In this document: in pieces, positions 31,017-39,228 of the stretch
How the letters are laid out: each line of letters begins with the position of its first letter
How positions within the stretch are numbered: position 1 is the first letter of the stretch
Source of the DNA: an uncultured Eubacteriales bacterium
GTDB lineage: Bacteria > Bacillota > Clostridia > Christensenellales > Aristaeellaceae
Length of the DNA: 43,037 nt
Direction: 5' to 3'
NCBI GenBank assembly: GCA_900542395.1
Contig: UQNM01000009.1
Coordinates: 1 to 43,037, forward strand
The notes under the pieces: model-generated
What the model was told of the DNA's origin: nothing
The model's input: only the letters and a program-made list of their open reading frames with translations
Databases searched by the model: none
Translations under genes and position numbers: made by a program

Positions 31017-32030
31017 ATGATTGTCATTTTAAGACCCGGCGCACAGAAAGCGCGCGTTGAAGCCCTGATGAGCCAGATCAAACAGCAGGGCGTGGATATC
31101 CATTACAGCCAAGGCGCGACGGAAACGATTCTCGGCCTTGTCGGCGATACGACGCACGTTGACGAGGATTGGCTGCGCGCCAGCGACATCGTCGAGGATG
31201 TGCGGCGTGTTTCCGAACCGTATAAGCTGGCGAACCGCCGCTTCCATCCCAAGGATACGCATGTGAACGTCTGCGGGCGCGCGGTTGGCGAGGGGACGTT
31301 CACGGTGATCGCGGGTCCCTGCTCGGTGGAAAGCCGCGAACAGCTCGTTTCCATCGCGGAGGACGTCAAGCAGAGCGGCGCAACCTGTCTGCGGGGCGGC
31401 GCGTTCAAGCCGCGCACCTCGCCGTATTCCTTTCAGGGGCTGGAGAACGAAGGGCTCAAGCTGCTGCTGGAGGCCAAGAAGGAGACCGGCCTGCCGATTG
31501 TCACCGAAATTATGAGCGAAACGCAGATAGACGATTTTGCGGATGTGGACGTGATTCAGGTCGGCGCGCGGAACATGCAGAATTTCCGGCTGCTCAAGGC
31601 GCTGGGGCAGACGAACAAACCGATTCTGCTCAAGCGCGGGCTTTCCGCGACGATTGAGGAATGGCTGATGAGCGCGGAATACGTGCTGGCGGGCGGCAAC
31701 CCGAACGTCATCCTCTGCGAACGGGGCATCCGCACGTTTGAAAAGATGATTCGCAACAATCTGGATATCTCCGCCGTGCCGCTCATTAAGCAGAAGTCGC
31801 ATCTCCCGGTCATCATTGACCCGTCGCACGCGGCGGGCATCGCGTGGATGGTGCAGCCGCTCGCGCGGACGGCCATCGCGGCGGGCGCGGACGGCCTGAT
31901 GATCGAGGTGCACAATAACCCCAAGGCCGCGCTCTGCGACGGCGCGCAGTCGCTCGACCCGGAGCAGTTTGACGCGCTGATGACCGACGTGAAGCGCCGC
32001 GTCGCGTTTGAGGAAAAGACGCTGCTGTAA
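31017..32030 (+). CDS. aroF: 3-deoxy-7-phosphoheptulonate synthase (DAHP synthase, type I beta)
   Basis: A 337-residue protein with AAGGAG before the ATG at 31017. Residues about 1-68 form the ferredoxin-like ACT-type regulatory domain (MIVILRPGAQKARVEALM) known from Thermotoga DAHP synthase, where Tyr and Phe give feedback inhibition. The catalytic barrel has IAGPCSVESREQL, GGAFKPRTSPYSFQG, QVGARNMQNFRLLKALGQ and IIDPSHAAGIAWMV. It joins phosphoenolpyruvate and erythrose 4-phosphate in the first shikimate step. It is expressed alone behind the leader at 30827-30959 and ends at a hairpin terminator. The enzyme domain and the leader both point to Tyr and Phe as control signals. Confidence 0.95.
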   Translation: MIVILRPGAQKARVEALMSQIKQQGVDIHYSQGATETILGLVGDTTHVDEDWLRASDIVEDVRRVSEPYKLANRRFHPKDTHVNVCGRAVGEGTFTVIAGPCSVESREQLVSIAEDVKQSGATCLRGGAFKPRTSPYSFQGLENEGLKLLLEAKKETGLPIVTEIMSETQIDDFADVDVIQVGARNMQNFRLLKALGQTNKPILLKRGLSATIEEWLMSAEYVLAGGNPNVILCERGIRTFEKMIRNNLDISAVPLIKQKSHLPVIIDPSHAAGIAWMVQPLARTAIAAGADGLMIEVHNNPKAALCDGAQSLDPEQFDALMTDVKRRVAFEEKTLL

Positions 32031-32044
32031 CGCGCGAAAAAAGA

Positions 32045-32096
32045 GCCGTATCGTTTTGCCCAAAATCAAGAGGGCAGCGATACGGCCATTTTCTTG
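32045..32096 (+). terminator. Terminator of aroF
   Basis: GCCGTATCG (32045-32053) and CGATACGGC (32078-32086) form the stem, with an inner TGCCC/GGGCA pair, followed by CATTTTCTTG. Confidence 0.75.
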
Positions 32097-32126
32097 TCTT
32101 GAAAGGGGCACGGATTTGGGGAAACC

Positions 32127-32996
32127 TCACGCGCGGCTGTGTCCCGCGGGTGCACGCCAAAACTGGGCGGTGGATACACCGTCCGGCCAATCAAACATCG
32201 CGTCGGCCTGTGCCCACGTTTCGCGGGAGACCTCGGCCTCGCGCTTCTCGGCGGAGAGCCTGCGCGCCAAGGTGACGAAGGGCACGAGAAAATCGAAATT
32301 GCGCTGCTGTTGCAGGCAGGCGACGTGCGCCATGATCGGGCATGCCTCCGCAAAACCGCTGCGGATAAAAAGCGGCTTGAGCGCCGTCGGGTCATACCGG
32401 GCGACGCAGGGCTCGAGCGTCACGCGGCCGGGGGAGAGGTAGAGCATGGCATACAGCGCCATGCCCGGCACGCCGTCATCCATGCAGCCGGCGCTGCCCA
32501 CCACATCGAGCGTCAGGTTCGGCAGGCGGTAGTGCATGGGGTTGTGGCCGTGGCCGCAGACGATGTGCGTGCCCGGCTCGAAGGTCATGGCGTTCAGGCG
32601 CGGAAGCGCGAGCGTCGGGTTGTGGACAGGAAAACGGTCGTCCCCCGGCATCGCGTGGCAGAGCGTGGCGCCGGGGAGCGTCAGCTCCTTTTCAAAGGTG
32701 ATTTCCTGCGGGGTGAGGCGGTCGGCGTTGAAGCGGAGCGACGCGAAATTCGCCCCGGCATACCCCGGTTCGCCGCGCATGACGGAGAGGATGTAGCCCT
32801 CGTGGTTGCCGTGCAGGCAGGTCACGCCCTCCGCGCGGAGCAGGCGCAGGGTGTCGCACGGCGCGGGGCCAAGGTTGACCTGATCGCCCAGAGACACGAC
32901 GCGGTCGGGCTTGTGCTTTCGGCGAATATCGGCAATGACGGCCTCTGCGGCCGGCAGATTGGCGTGAATATCGGCCATGAGCGCGATGGCTTCCAT
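32127..32996 (-). CDS. Calcineurin-like metallophosphoesterase
   Basis: A 289-residue protein, ATG at 32996 with AGGAGGACG upstream. Metal-binding motifs are in order: Asp9 and His11 (ADIHAN), Asp38 (SLGDQVNLGP), Asn64 and His65 (GNHEGYI) and GHGHNP with GSAG later. The arrangement matches the YfcE/YvnB-like class of phosphodiesterases; the substrate is unknown. The C-terminal 90 residues (AVARYDPTALKPLF and after) are outside the core. It is divergent from addB and its start lies 78 bases from the first parS site. The family acts in the cytoplasm with two divalent metals. Confidence 0.85.
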   Translation of the reverse strand: MEAIALMADIHANLPAAEAVIADIRRKHKPDRVVSLGDQVNLGPAPCDTLRLLRAEGVTCLHGNHEGYILSVMRGEPGYAGANFASLRFNADRLTPQEITFEKELTLPGATLCHAMPGDDRFPVHNPTLALPRLNAMTFEPGTHIVCGHGHNPMHYRLPNLTLDVVGSAGCMDDGVPGMALYAMLYLSPGRVTLEPCVARYDPTALKPLFIRSGFAEACPIMAHVACLQQQRNFDFLVPFVTLARRLSAEKREAEVSRETWAQADAMFDWPDGVSTAQFWRAPAGHSRA

Positions 32997-33035
32997 AGCG
33001 TCCTCCTGAAAAAAGTGGAATAACCGGTTTTTCTA

Positions 33036-33044
33036 TGATATAAT
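33036..33044 (+). promoter_or_regulatory. Extended -10 promoter of addB
   Basis: TGATATAAT (33036-33044) is a perfect extended -10; no clear -35 is present. The transcript would carry both parS sites in its leader (33075-33148) before the addB start at 33176. Confidence 0.6.
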
Positions 33045-33074
33045 TCTGGATGAGAAAGAAAAAATCCTGCCGGA

Positions 33075-33090
33075 TGTTTCACGTGAAACA
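33075..33090. other. parS site 1
   Basis: TGTTTCACGTGAAACA is an exact 16-bp palindrome identical to the standard bacterial parS consensus recognised by ParB/Spo0J. Its ParB gene is in this window at 12167-13051. A second exact copy is 58 bp away (centre to centre). Confidence 0.95.
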
Positions 33091-33132
33091 TTTTGGTGCG
33101 GCGATCTGCGGACGGCGCGGCATCGGCCGGGA

Positions 33133-33148
33133 TGTTTCACGTGAAACA
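33133..33148. other. parS site 2
   Basis: A second exact copy of TGTTTCACGTGAAACA. Between the parS sites and the addB start lie 27 bases, so both are in the addB leader and not in its coding region; the frame upstream of 33176 that encodes FHVKH and VSRET peptides is only the parS sequence read as codons. Confidence 0.95.
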
Positions 33149-33175
33149 ATTTTGGGGCGAAGAGAGGGTCGCGGG

Positions 33176-36100
33176 ATGAAGATTTTGACCGCAAGGCCGC
33201 ACAGGCTGCTCGCCGCGTGCGTGGATCGGCTGGGCGAGGCGATGGCGCGGGGAGAAGGATGTATGTTTCTGGTGCCGTCGCAATACACCTTGCAGGCGGA
33301 GCTTGAGATCATGGAGCGGCTGCACGTCAGCGGCTCGTTTCTGATCGACGTGCTCTCGCCGAAACGGCTTCAGTCGCGCGTCTTCGAACTGGCGGGCATG
33401 CCGAAACAGACCCTTTTCGATGAGCGCGGCAAATGTATGGTGCTCAGCTCGATCATCGAGGCGCAGAAGGACGAGCTGAGCGTGTATCGCGGTGCGGCGC
33501 AGAATGGGTCGTCCGGTTTCACGGCGCGCGTGTCCAGCATGATCGCGTCGCTCAAGCGCAGCGGCCTGTCGGCGGCCGACGTGGCGAGGAGCGCCGAAAG
33601 CATGGACGCGGAAAGCCCCGCGAGGGCCAAGCTCGGCGATATTGCGCGGATCTACGCGGCCTACGAGCAGCGGATGGCGGGCGAATTGGCCGACGCGGAG
33701 GATATATCGCGGGAGATGTGCGCGCGGTTCGAGGCGTCCGGCGTGTTCAAGGGGCAGAATGTGTTCGCATACGGCTTTGATATGATTACGCCGACGTTTG
33801 CGGCGGAGCTGCTGAGCATTGCGCCGCTCTGCCGAACGCTGACGCTGGCCATCGAGACGGACGCGAACGCCGCGCCGGACGGACGGCTCTTTGCGCCGGT
33901 CAATTTCAGCTTGCAGCGGCTGGAAAGGCTGGCGAAGGAACGCGGAATCGCCGTGGAGCGCGAGACGCTGGATGCGGAGCTGGACGCGCCGTGGGATATC
34001 CGGCTCATGGAAAAGCGGCTTTACGCGCTGGGCACAGCGCCCTGCGTGGACGAGCCGACGGCGATTGAGCTGCTTGCGGCGAGCGGAAAGCGGCAGGAGG
34101 TGCATCTGGCGGCGGCGAGAATACGCCGTCTGGCGGCGATGGGGGAGGATGTTTCGCAGATGGCGGTCATCTATCCCAAACAGAGCGGATACGGCGCGCT
34201 GCTGCAAAACATTCTGCCGATGTACGGCCTTGCGACATATGTGGCGGAAAAACGGAAGGCGAGCGCGCATCCGTTGAGCCGCTTTATCCTCGGCGCGCTG
34301 GCGGCGATTTCCGCCGGGTGGCGGCTGTCGGATATTCTGGAATGTGCGCAGAGCGGCTTCCTGGGCTTGACGCAGGAGGCACTGGATCGCTTCTGCGCGT
34401 ATTGCGAAGGGGCGGATGTGCGCGGCGAGGCCATGCGCAAGCCGTTTCGCTATCCCAAGGGCATGACGGAGGATGAGCTCGTTGCGCTGGAAGAGAGCCG
34501 AAAGCAGGTGATGGAGCCGCTTTTGGCGCTTCAACGCGGCTTGCAGGCGGCAAGGACGGCGGACGACACCATCCAAGCCATTCTGGCGCTGCTGGAAAGC
34601 GTTCATGCGTATGAAACGCTGGAAGACATGCGCGACGAGCTGAACGCCGCCGATCTTGCGGCGGAGGCGCAGGACTGCGCGCAGGTCTGGAACGCGATGA
34701 TGACGACGCTCGACCAGCTTCACACGCTGCTCGGCGGGCAGGCTGTTCCGGCGAAAATTGTGCTGGAGCTGCTTCAAAACGGCCTTTCCGCGCTCGAGCT
34801 GGCGGCGCTTCCGCCTGCGGACGGCGCGATCATCTGCGGCGAAATCGGCAACGTGCGCACGGCGCAGGTGCGGACGCTCTTCGCCATCGGGATGAACGAC
34901 ATGCCGGGGAGCGGCGACAACGGCCTGCTCACCGTCGGCGAACAGCTGGCGGCGCAGGAGGCCAGCGGCGCGTATCTGGGCATGACCCCGCAGGAGAGCG
35001 CCGCGCTCGGCCAGCTCGACGAACTGAAGGCGCTCTCCGGCGCGAAGGAGCGGGTGATCGTCTCCTACGCCGTGGCGGATGAAACGGGGCGTGCGCTGCG
35101 CGAGGGCGCGGCGGTACAGGCGCTTCGAAGGCTGTTTCCCAATATGCCGGTTTACGGCGGGCTGGCGCAGGAGGAGCGCGAGGCCATGCTCTGCGCGCGA
35201 ACCCCGGCGCTTGAGGCGCTGGCGGTCGAGCTTTCGGAGGTCGCGGACGGGCGGCGCGAGCTGGACGCGGCATATGCGGCGGCTGCGGCGGCGCTCTCTG
35301 CGGATGAAACGGGGAAACAGGCGCTGCTCAGCGTGACGCGCGGGCTGGGTGATCCTCCGGCAAAGCGGATGACGGGCACGCTGGCGCGCGCGCTGTACGG
35401 GCGGCCGGTCAGCAGCGTCACCCGGCTGGAGACGTTTGCCCAGTGCCCGTATCAGCATTTCGTCCGATACGGCCTTGCGCCGCAGCGGGAACAGCAGCCG
35501 GGCGTGGACGCGGCCGAGCTGGGCACGCTGTACCACGAGGCCGCCGAGCGCTTCACCGAGGCTGTGACAGCGCTGCCGGAATTTCCCGAGGTGCCGCAGG
35601 CGGTCTGCGACAGGCTGATGGACGAAGCCGTTTCGCCGCTGATCGACGCCTGGCGGGAATCCCCGATGGGGGAGAGCAAGCGCGGTGAGGCGGTCGCGCG
35701 GCGGATTCGCCGAACGGCCAAAAGGACGGCGCGCAACATCCTCTCGCAATACGCGGACAGCAGCTTCCGCCCGCTGCGGATGGAGTTTGTCTTCGGGCAG
35801 AACGGCCTGTCGCCGATTGTGCTTGAATTGAGCGACGGCACGTTTGTCTATTTGCAGGGGCGGATTGACCGTGTGGATGTGATGACGGGCGGCGGCCTGC
35901 GCGTGATTGATTACAAGAGCGGCGCTCGGAAGTTTGATCCGACGCTGGTTTACTGGGGCTTGCAGCTCCAGCTCCTGCTCTATCTGGCGGCGGCGCTGTC
36001 GCGCGTTCCCGGCTCGCACGCGGCGGGATTCTTCTATTGCCGAATCGCCGATCCGACGGTCAAGACCGAATCGCGCATCCGCGAGGAGGTGGAAAAGCAG

Positions 36101-36448
36101 ATCGCCAAGAAGCTGTCGCTTCAGGGCATTTCGCTCAGCGACGTGGCCATCCTCCGCGCGCAGGGCGGCAATATCGCGTCGATGGTCACCAAGGACGGAA
36201 AGCCGAACGGCCGTTATGCTGCGTCGATGGTGGACGAGGCGGGGATGGAAAAGCTGCTGGATTTTGGAAAGCGCAAGGCGGCGGAGCTGGCGGGGGAAAT
36301 CTATCGCGGCGAAATGAACGATTCGCCCGTTGAACGCGGCGCGTTTAACGCCTGCCAAAACTGCGAATATTCGGCCATCTGCGCCTTTGACCCGATGCGA
36401 AAGCCGCGCAGGCGGTTGACGGCCAAGAAGCTGGACGACCTTTTGTAA
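33176..36448 (+). CDS. addB: AddAB helicase-nuclease subunit AddB
   Basis: A 1090-residue protein. I choose ATG 33176 (MKILTARPHRLLAACVDRL) with AGAGAGGG upstream; the frame runs back to 33050 through the parS sites. The C-terminal nuclease domain has IDYKSG (Asp912, Lys914) and QLQLLLYL. The four iron-sulfur cysteines are Cys757 (AQCPYQHF) and Cys1060, Cys1063 and Cys1069 (CQNCEYSAIC). It works with AddA in processing double-strand breaks and recognises Chi. In Bacillus AddB the N-terminus has a P-loop (GRSGSGKT-type); here the aligned residues read LTARPHRLL, so the ATP site is apparently lost. addA does not follow; a terminator and an opposite-strand gene do. Confidence 0.9.
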   Translation: MKILTARPHRLLAACVDRLGEAMARGEGCMFLVPSQYTLQAELEIMERLHVSGSFLIDVLSPKRLQSRVFELAGMPKQTLFDERGKCMVLSSIIEAQKDELSVYRGAAQNGSSGFTARVSSMIASLKRSGLSAADVARSAESMDAESPARAKLGDIARIYAAYEQRMAGELADAEDISREMCARFEASGVFKGQNVFAYGFDMITPTFAAELLSIAPLCRTLTLAIETDANAAPDGRLFAPVNFSLQRLERLAKERGIAVERETLDAELDAPWDIRLMEKRLYALGTAPCVDEPTAIELLAASGKRQEVHLAAARIRRLAAMGEDVSQMAVIYPKQSGYGALLQNILPMYGLATYVAEKRKASAHPLSRFILGALAAISAGWRLSDILECAQSGFLGLTQEALDRFCAYCEGADVRGEAMRKPFRYPKGMTEDELVALEESRKQVMEPLLALQRGLQAARTADDTIQAILALLESVHAYETLEDMRDELNAADLAAEAQDCAQVWNAMMTTLDQLHTLLGGQAVPAKIVLELLQNGLSALELAALPPADGAIICGEIGNVRTAQVRTLFAIGMNDMPGSGDNGLLTVGEQLAAQEASGAYLGMTPQESAALGQLDELKALSGAKERVIVSYAVADETGRALREGAAVQALRRLFPNMPVYGGLAQEEREAMLCARTPALEALAVELSEVADGRRELDAAYAAAAAALSADETGKQALLSVTRGLGDPPAKRMTGTLARALYGRPVSSVTRLETFAQCPYQHFVRYGLAPQREQQPGVDAAELGTLYHEAAERFTEAVTALPEFPEVPQAVCDRLMDEAVSPLIDAWRESPMGESKRGEAVARRIRRTAKRTARNILSQYADSSFRPLRMEFVFGQNGLSPIVLELSDGTFVYLQGRIDRVDVMTGGGLRVIDYKSGARKFDPTLVYWGLQLQLLLYLAAALSRVPGSHAAGFFYCRIADPTVKTESRIREEVEKQIAKKLSLQGISLSDVAILRAQGGNIASMVTKDGKPNGRYAASMVDEAGMEKLLDFGKRKAAELAGEIYRGEMNDSPVERGAFNACQNCEYSAICAFDPMRKPRRRLTAKKLDDLL

Positions 36449-36478
36449 GCGCGGGGAAAGTACAAAAATGGTACAAAA

Positions 36479-36514
36479 ATACAGCCTCTCCGGATCGGAG
36501 AAGCTGTATTTTTT
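36479..36514. terminator. Bidirectional terminator between addB and the hydratase gene
   Basis: ATACAGCCTCTCC (36479-36491) and GGAGAAGCTGTAT (36497-36509) pair with one mismatch around GGATC. TTTTT follows on the plus strand and TTTTTG on the minus strand. Confidence 0.8.
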
Positions 36515-36546
36515 GTATGTGCTGCTTTGATAAATAACTTTAGGAA

Positions 36547-38814
36547 TTAGTTGTTGCGGTAGTAGTTGATTAAGCAGCCGTCCGCGATGATCTGACGCTC
36601 GTCCTCGGTCAGCGCGCCGGTGGAAACGCTCGTCTTTTTAACGCTGCCGTCGGCCTTGACCACGTATGCGTCAAACGCCTGCCTGCCGGAGAGAATCGTC
36701 TCGCGGATACCGGGCACGAACACCCAGTCGCCCAGCGCGTAATCCTCCGGCGTGGCGGTGAGCAGCGGCGCCATGCCCCAGTTGATGCAGTTGCTGCGAT
36801 AGCGCTTGGTGGCGTATTCCATCGCGATGTTCGCGCATGCGCCGAGCACACGCTGGCAGCTTGCGGCCTGCTCGCGGGCGGAACCGTCGCCCGGCTTGTT
36901 GGCGTAAATCGTCGAGCCGATGACCGTGCCGGCGGGGTTGCTGGCGACGCCCGCGCGGGTCAGCGCGGCATAAACGGCCTGCACATCCTCGGGCAGCGCC
37001 TCGCCCCGCTCGCGCGCCGCTTCAACGGCATGCACGGCCTTTGCGCGGCCGACATACGCCGGATCCTTGCGGGAGAGCGCAAATTCGGCCAGACGCAGCG
37101 GGTTGGAGCGATAGGAGGAGGTTTCGCCGGAGGGGATCAGCTCGTCGGTGGTCGTCACCGGGTCGGTGATGTAGGAAACCACCTTCACCAGCAGATCGTC
37201 GGAGAGCGCGGGCTGCTCGGGCCAATCCTTGATGTTCGGCCCCATGCGAAGCTCGTGCTCCGGCTCGGCCTTGCCGTAGCCGTTGTAAACGCGCTTCTCG
37301 TACACGCTGCCGTCGAAGAAATACTGCGGATGGGTGTAGGCGACGTCCAGATCCGTCGCGGCGGTCAGGCGGCCGCCGTTGATCGCCGTCGCGGCGATGG
37401 AGCGCGCGTCCATGAGCGCCACGCCCGCCATCTGCCCCTCGCCGGGCTTGCTGCCCTCGCGGTTCGGGAAGTTTCGGGTCGTGTGGCGGATGGAAAACTC
37501 GCCGTTGGCCGGGGTATCGCCCGCGCCGAAGCACGGGCCGCAGAAGCACTCGCGGATGATCGCGCCCGCGGAGGCGATATCCGTCAGCGCGCCGTTCTTC
37601 ATCAACTGGATGTACGCCGGCATGCTGCCCGGATAGACGCTCATCTTAAATTCGCCGTTTCCGCAGCTATGGCCGCGCAGGATATCCGCAACCGCGCACA
37701 CGTTGTCGAACGTGCCGCCGGAGCAGCCCGCGACCAATCCCTGATTGACCCAGATTTCGCCGCCGCGGATTTTGCTCATCAGGTCGAGCTTCGCGCCGGT
37801 GATCTGCGCGTTGGCCTTCTCCTGACACTCGTGCAGGATGTCCGCCGCGTTTGCCTTCAATTCGGAAATGGCGTAGGTGTAGCTGGGGTGCATCGGCAGA
37901 GCGATGGTACATTCCACCGTGGCGAGATCGACGTACACGCAGCCGTCGTAATACGCGACCTCGGCGGGCTTCAGCGTCTTGAACGCCTCCGGCCGGCCGT
38001 GGATGGTCAGGTAATCCTTCGTGTTCTGGTCGGTCTCCCAGATGGAGGACCAGCAGGTCGTTTCCGTCGTCATCACGTCGATGCCGTTGCGGTATTCAAT
38101 CGGCAGATTCGCCACGCCCGGCCCGACGAACTCCATGACCTTGTTCTTCACATAGCCCTTGGCGTAGACCGCGCCGATGATGGAGAGCGCTACGTCCTGC
38201 GGGCCGACGCCGTCCCTCGGCTTGCCGGTCAGGTAGATGGCGACCACGCCCGGGCGCGCCACGTCGTAGGTGCGGCCGACAAGCTGCTTGGCCAGCTCGC
38301 CGCCGCCCTCGCCGACCGCCAGCGTGCCCAGCGCGCCGTAACGGGTGTGGCTGTCCGACCCGAGGATCATGCGGCCGCAGCCGGACATCATCTCGCGGTT
38401 GTAGCTGTGGATGACGGCCATGTTCGTCGGCACATAGATGCCGCCGTACTTGTGCGCGGCGGAGAGCGCGAACATATGGTCGTCCTCGTTGATGGTGCCG
38501 CCGACGGCGCACAGGCTGTTGTGGCAGTTGGTCAGCACGTAGGGCATCGGGAATTTCTTCATGCCGGATGCGCGCGCCGTCTGGATGATGCCGACGTAGG
38601 TGATGTCGTGGCTGGTCAGGCTGTCAAAGCGCATGCGCAGGTTCTGCATATCGCCGCTCTCGTTGTGCGCCTTGAGGATGCCGTAGGCGATGGTGCCCTG
38701 CTCGGCCTCTTCCTTTGTGACATTCCTGCCGCATTTGCCCGGCAGAGCGGCCGGATCGGTCACGATTTCGCGGCCGTTGACGAGGTATACGCCGCCGTCG
38801 TAAAGCTTTACCAT
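36547..38814 (-). CDS. Aconitase-family hydratase (YbhJ-like)
   Basis: A 755-residue protein starting MVKLYDGGVYLVNGREIVTD at 38814, with AAAGGGGA upstream; an in-frame ATG at 38850 lacks an RBS. Aconitase features are GSDSHT at 152-157, iron-sulfur ligands Cys364 (VAGCSGG), Cys425 and Cys428 (FCGPC), and the swivel-domain YRSNCINWGMAPLL near the C-terminus. The length and domain order match the uncharacterised aconitase-like YbhJ group rather than AcnA or AcnB. The substrate is unknown; reversible hydration of a tricarboxylic or related acid is expected. It has its own promoter and terminator, and no other citrate gene is in the window. It stands next to a long palindromic repeat. Confidence 0.82.
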   Translation of the reverse strand: MVKLYDGGVYLVNGREIVTDPAALPGKCGRNVTKEEAEQGTIAYGILKAHNESGDMQNLRMRFDSLTSHDITYVGIIQTARASGMKKFPMPYVLTNCHNSLCAVGGTINEDDHMFALSAAHKYGGIYVPTNMAVIHSYNREMMSGCGRMILGSDSHTRYGALGTLAVGEGGGELAKQLVGRTYDVARPGVVAIYLTGKPRDGVGPQDVALSIIGAVYAKGYVKNKVMEFVGPGVANLPIEYRNGIDVMTTETTCWSSIWETDQNTKDYLTIHGRPEAFKTLKPAEVAYYDGCVYVDLATVECTIALPMHPSYTYAISELKANAADILHECQEKANAQITGAKLDLMSKIRGGEIWVNQGLVAGCSGGTFDNVCAVADILRGHSCGNGEFKMSVYPGSMPAYIQLMKNGALTDIASAGAIIRECFCGPCFGAGDTPANGEFSIRHTTRNFPNREGSKPGEGQMAGVALMDARSIAATAINGGRLTAATDLDVAYTHPQYFFDGSVYEKRVYNGYGKAEPEHELRMGPNIKDWPEQPALSDDLLVKVVSYITDPVTTTDELIPSGETSSYRSNPLRLAEFALSRKDPAYVGRAKAVHAVEAARERGEALPEDVQAVYAALTRAGVASNPAGTVIGSTIYANKPGDGSAREQAASCQRVLGACANIAMEYATKRYRSNCINWGMAPLLTATPEDYALGDWVFVPGIRETILSGRQAFDAYVVKADGSVKKTSVSTGALTEDERQIIADGCLINYYRNN

Positions 38815-38891
38815 GGAAAAATCCCCTTTCGTGTTTTGTCCCGTTTTCAAATGAGAGATGTGGCAAAAGACGCTATCTCTCCGATGACTTT

Positions 38892-38920
38892 ATTATACAC
38901 GATGCACAGCGTATAGACAA
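38892..38920 (-). promoter_or_regulatory. Promoter of the hydratase gene
   Basis: On the minus strand TTGTCT (38915-38920) and TATAAT (38892-38897) are 17 bp apart. Confidence 0.7.
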
Positions 38921-38992
38921 ATACTAAAAAACCATGACACATATAGAAGAAGTTTATAATCGCCCTTCCGTCCGCCGCAGGGAGGCAAAAAA

Positions 38993-39204
38993 GGAGCTGT
39001 CAAGCTTAAACCAAACATTTCAAGAAACAAATATCTAAGCATTTTTGGATATGGGGCTTTGCCCCATCGCCCCACCAAAGGGCTTTCCGTTTTCGTTTGT
39101 TTGTTTCTGCCACTGGCAGCAACAACCGAAAACCTCTTTGGAAACCTTCGGGCAAAAATACTTGATTTTTCTTGAAATATCGGTTTTGTTAGCTTGACAG
39201 CTCC
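38993..39204. repeat. 212-bp long imperfect palindrome (MITE-like or structured RNA)
   Basis: The ends GGAGCTGTCAAGCT (38993-39006) and AGCTTGACAGCTCC (39191-39204) are exact 14-bp inverted copies. Inside, ATTTCAAGAAA (39017-39027) mirrors TTTCTTGAAAT (39168-39178), AAGCATTTTTG mirrors CAAAAATACTT with one mismatch, and the tip is CTGCCA-C-TGGCAG (39107-39119). The tip and its TGTTTGTTT flank match copy A of the dispersed repeat at 25322-25346. No ORF is supported here. Confidence 0.7.
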
Positions 39205-39228
39205 GGGTTTTGGGGAGCATCGGAAGGA

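Noticed and set aside
32212..32232. A parS-like sequence inside the metallophosphoesterase gene
   Set aside because: It matches the parS palindrome at only about 11 of 16 positions, which is what chance allows in this base composition.
33137..36358. A 1073-codon frame opposite addB
   Set aside because: Antisense shadow of addB; no recognisable domain, and the addB motifs are intact on the plus strand.
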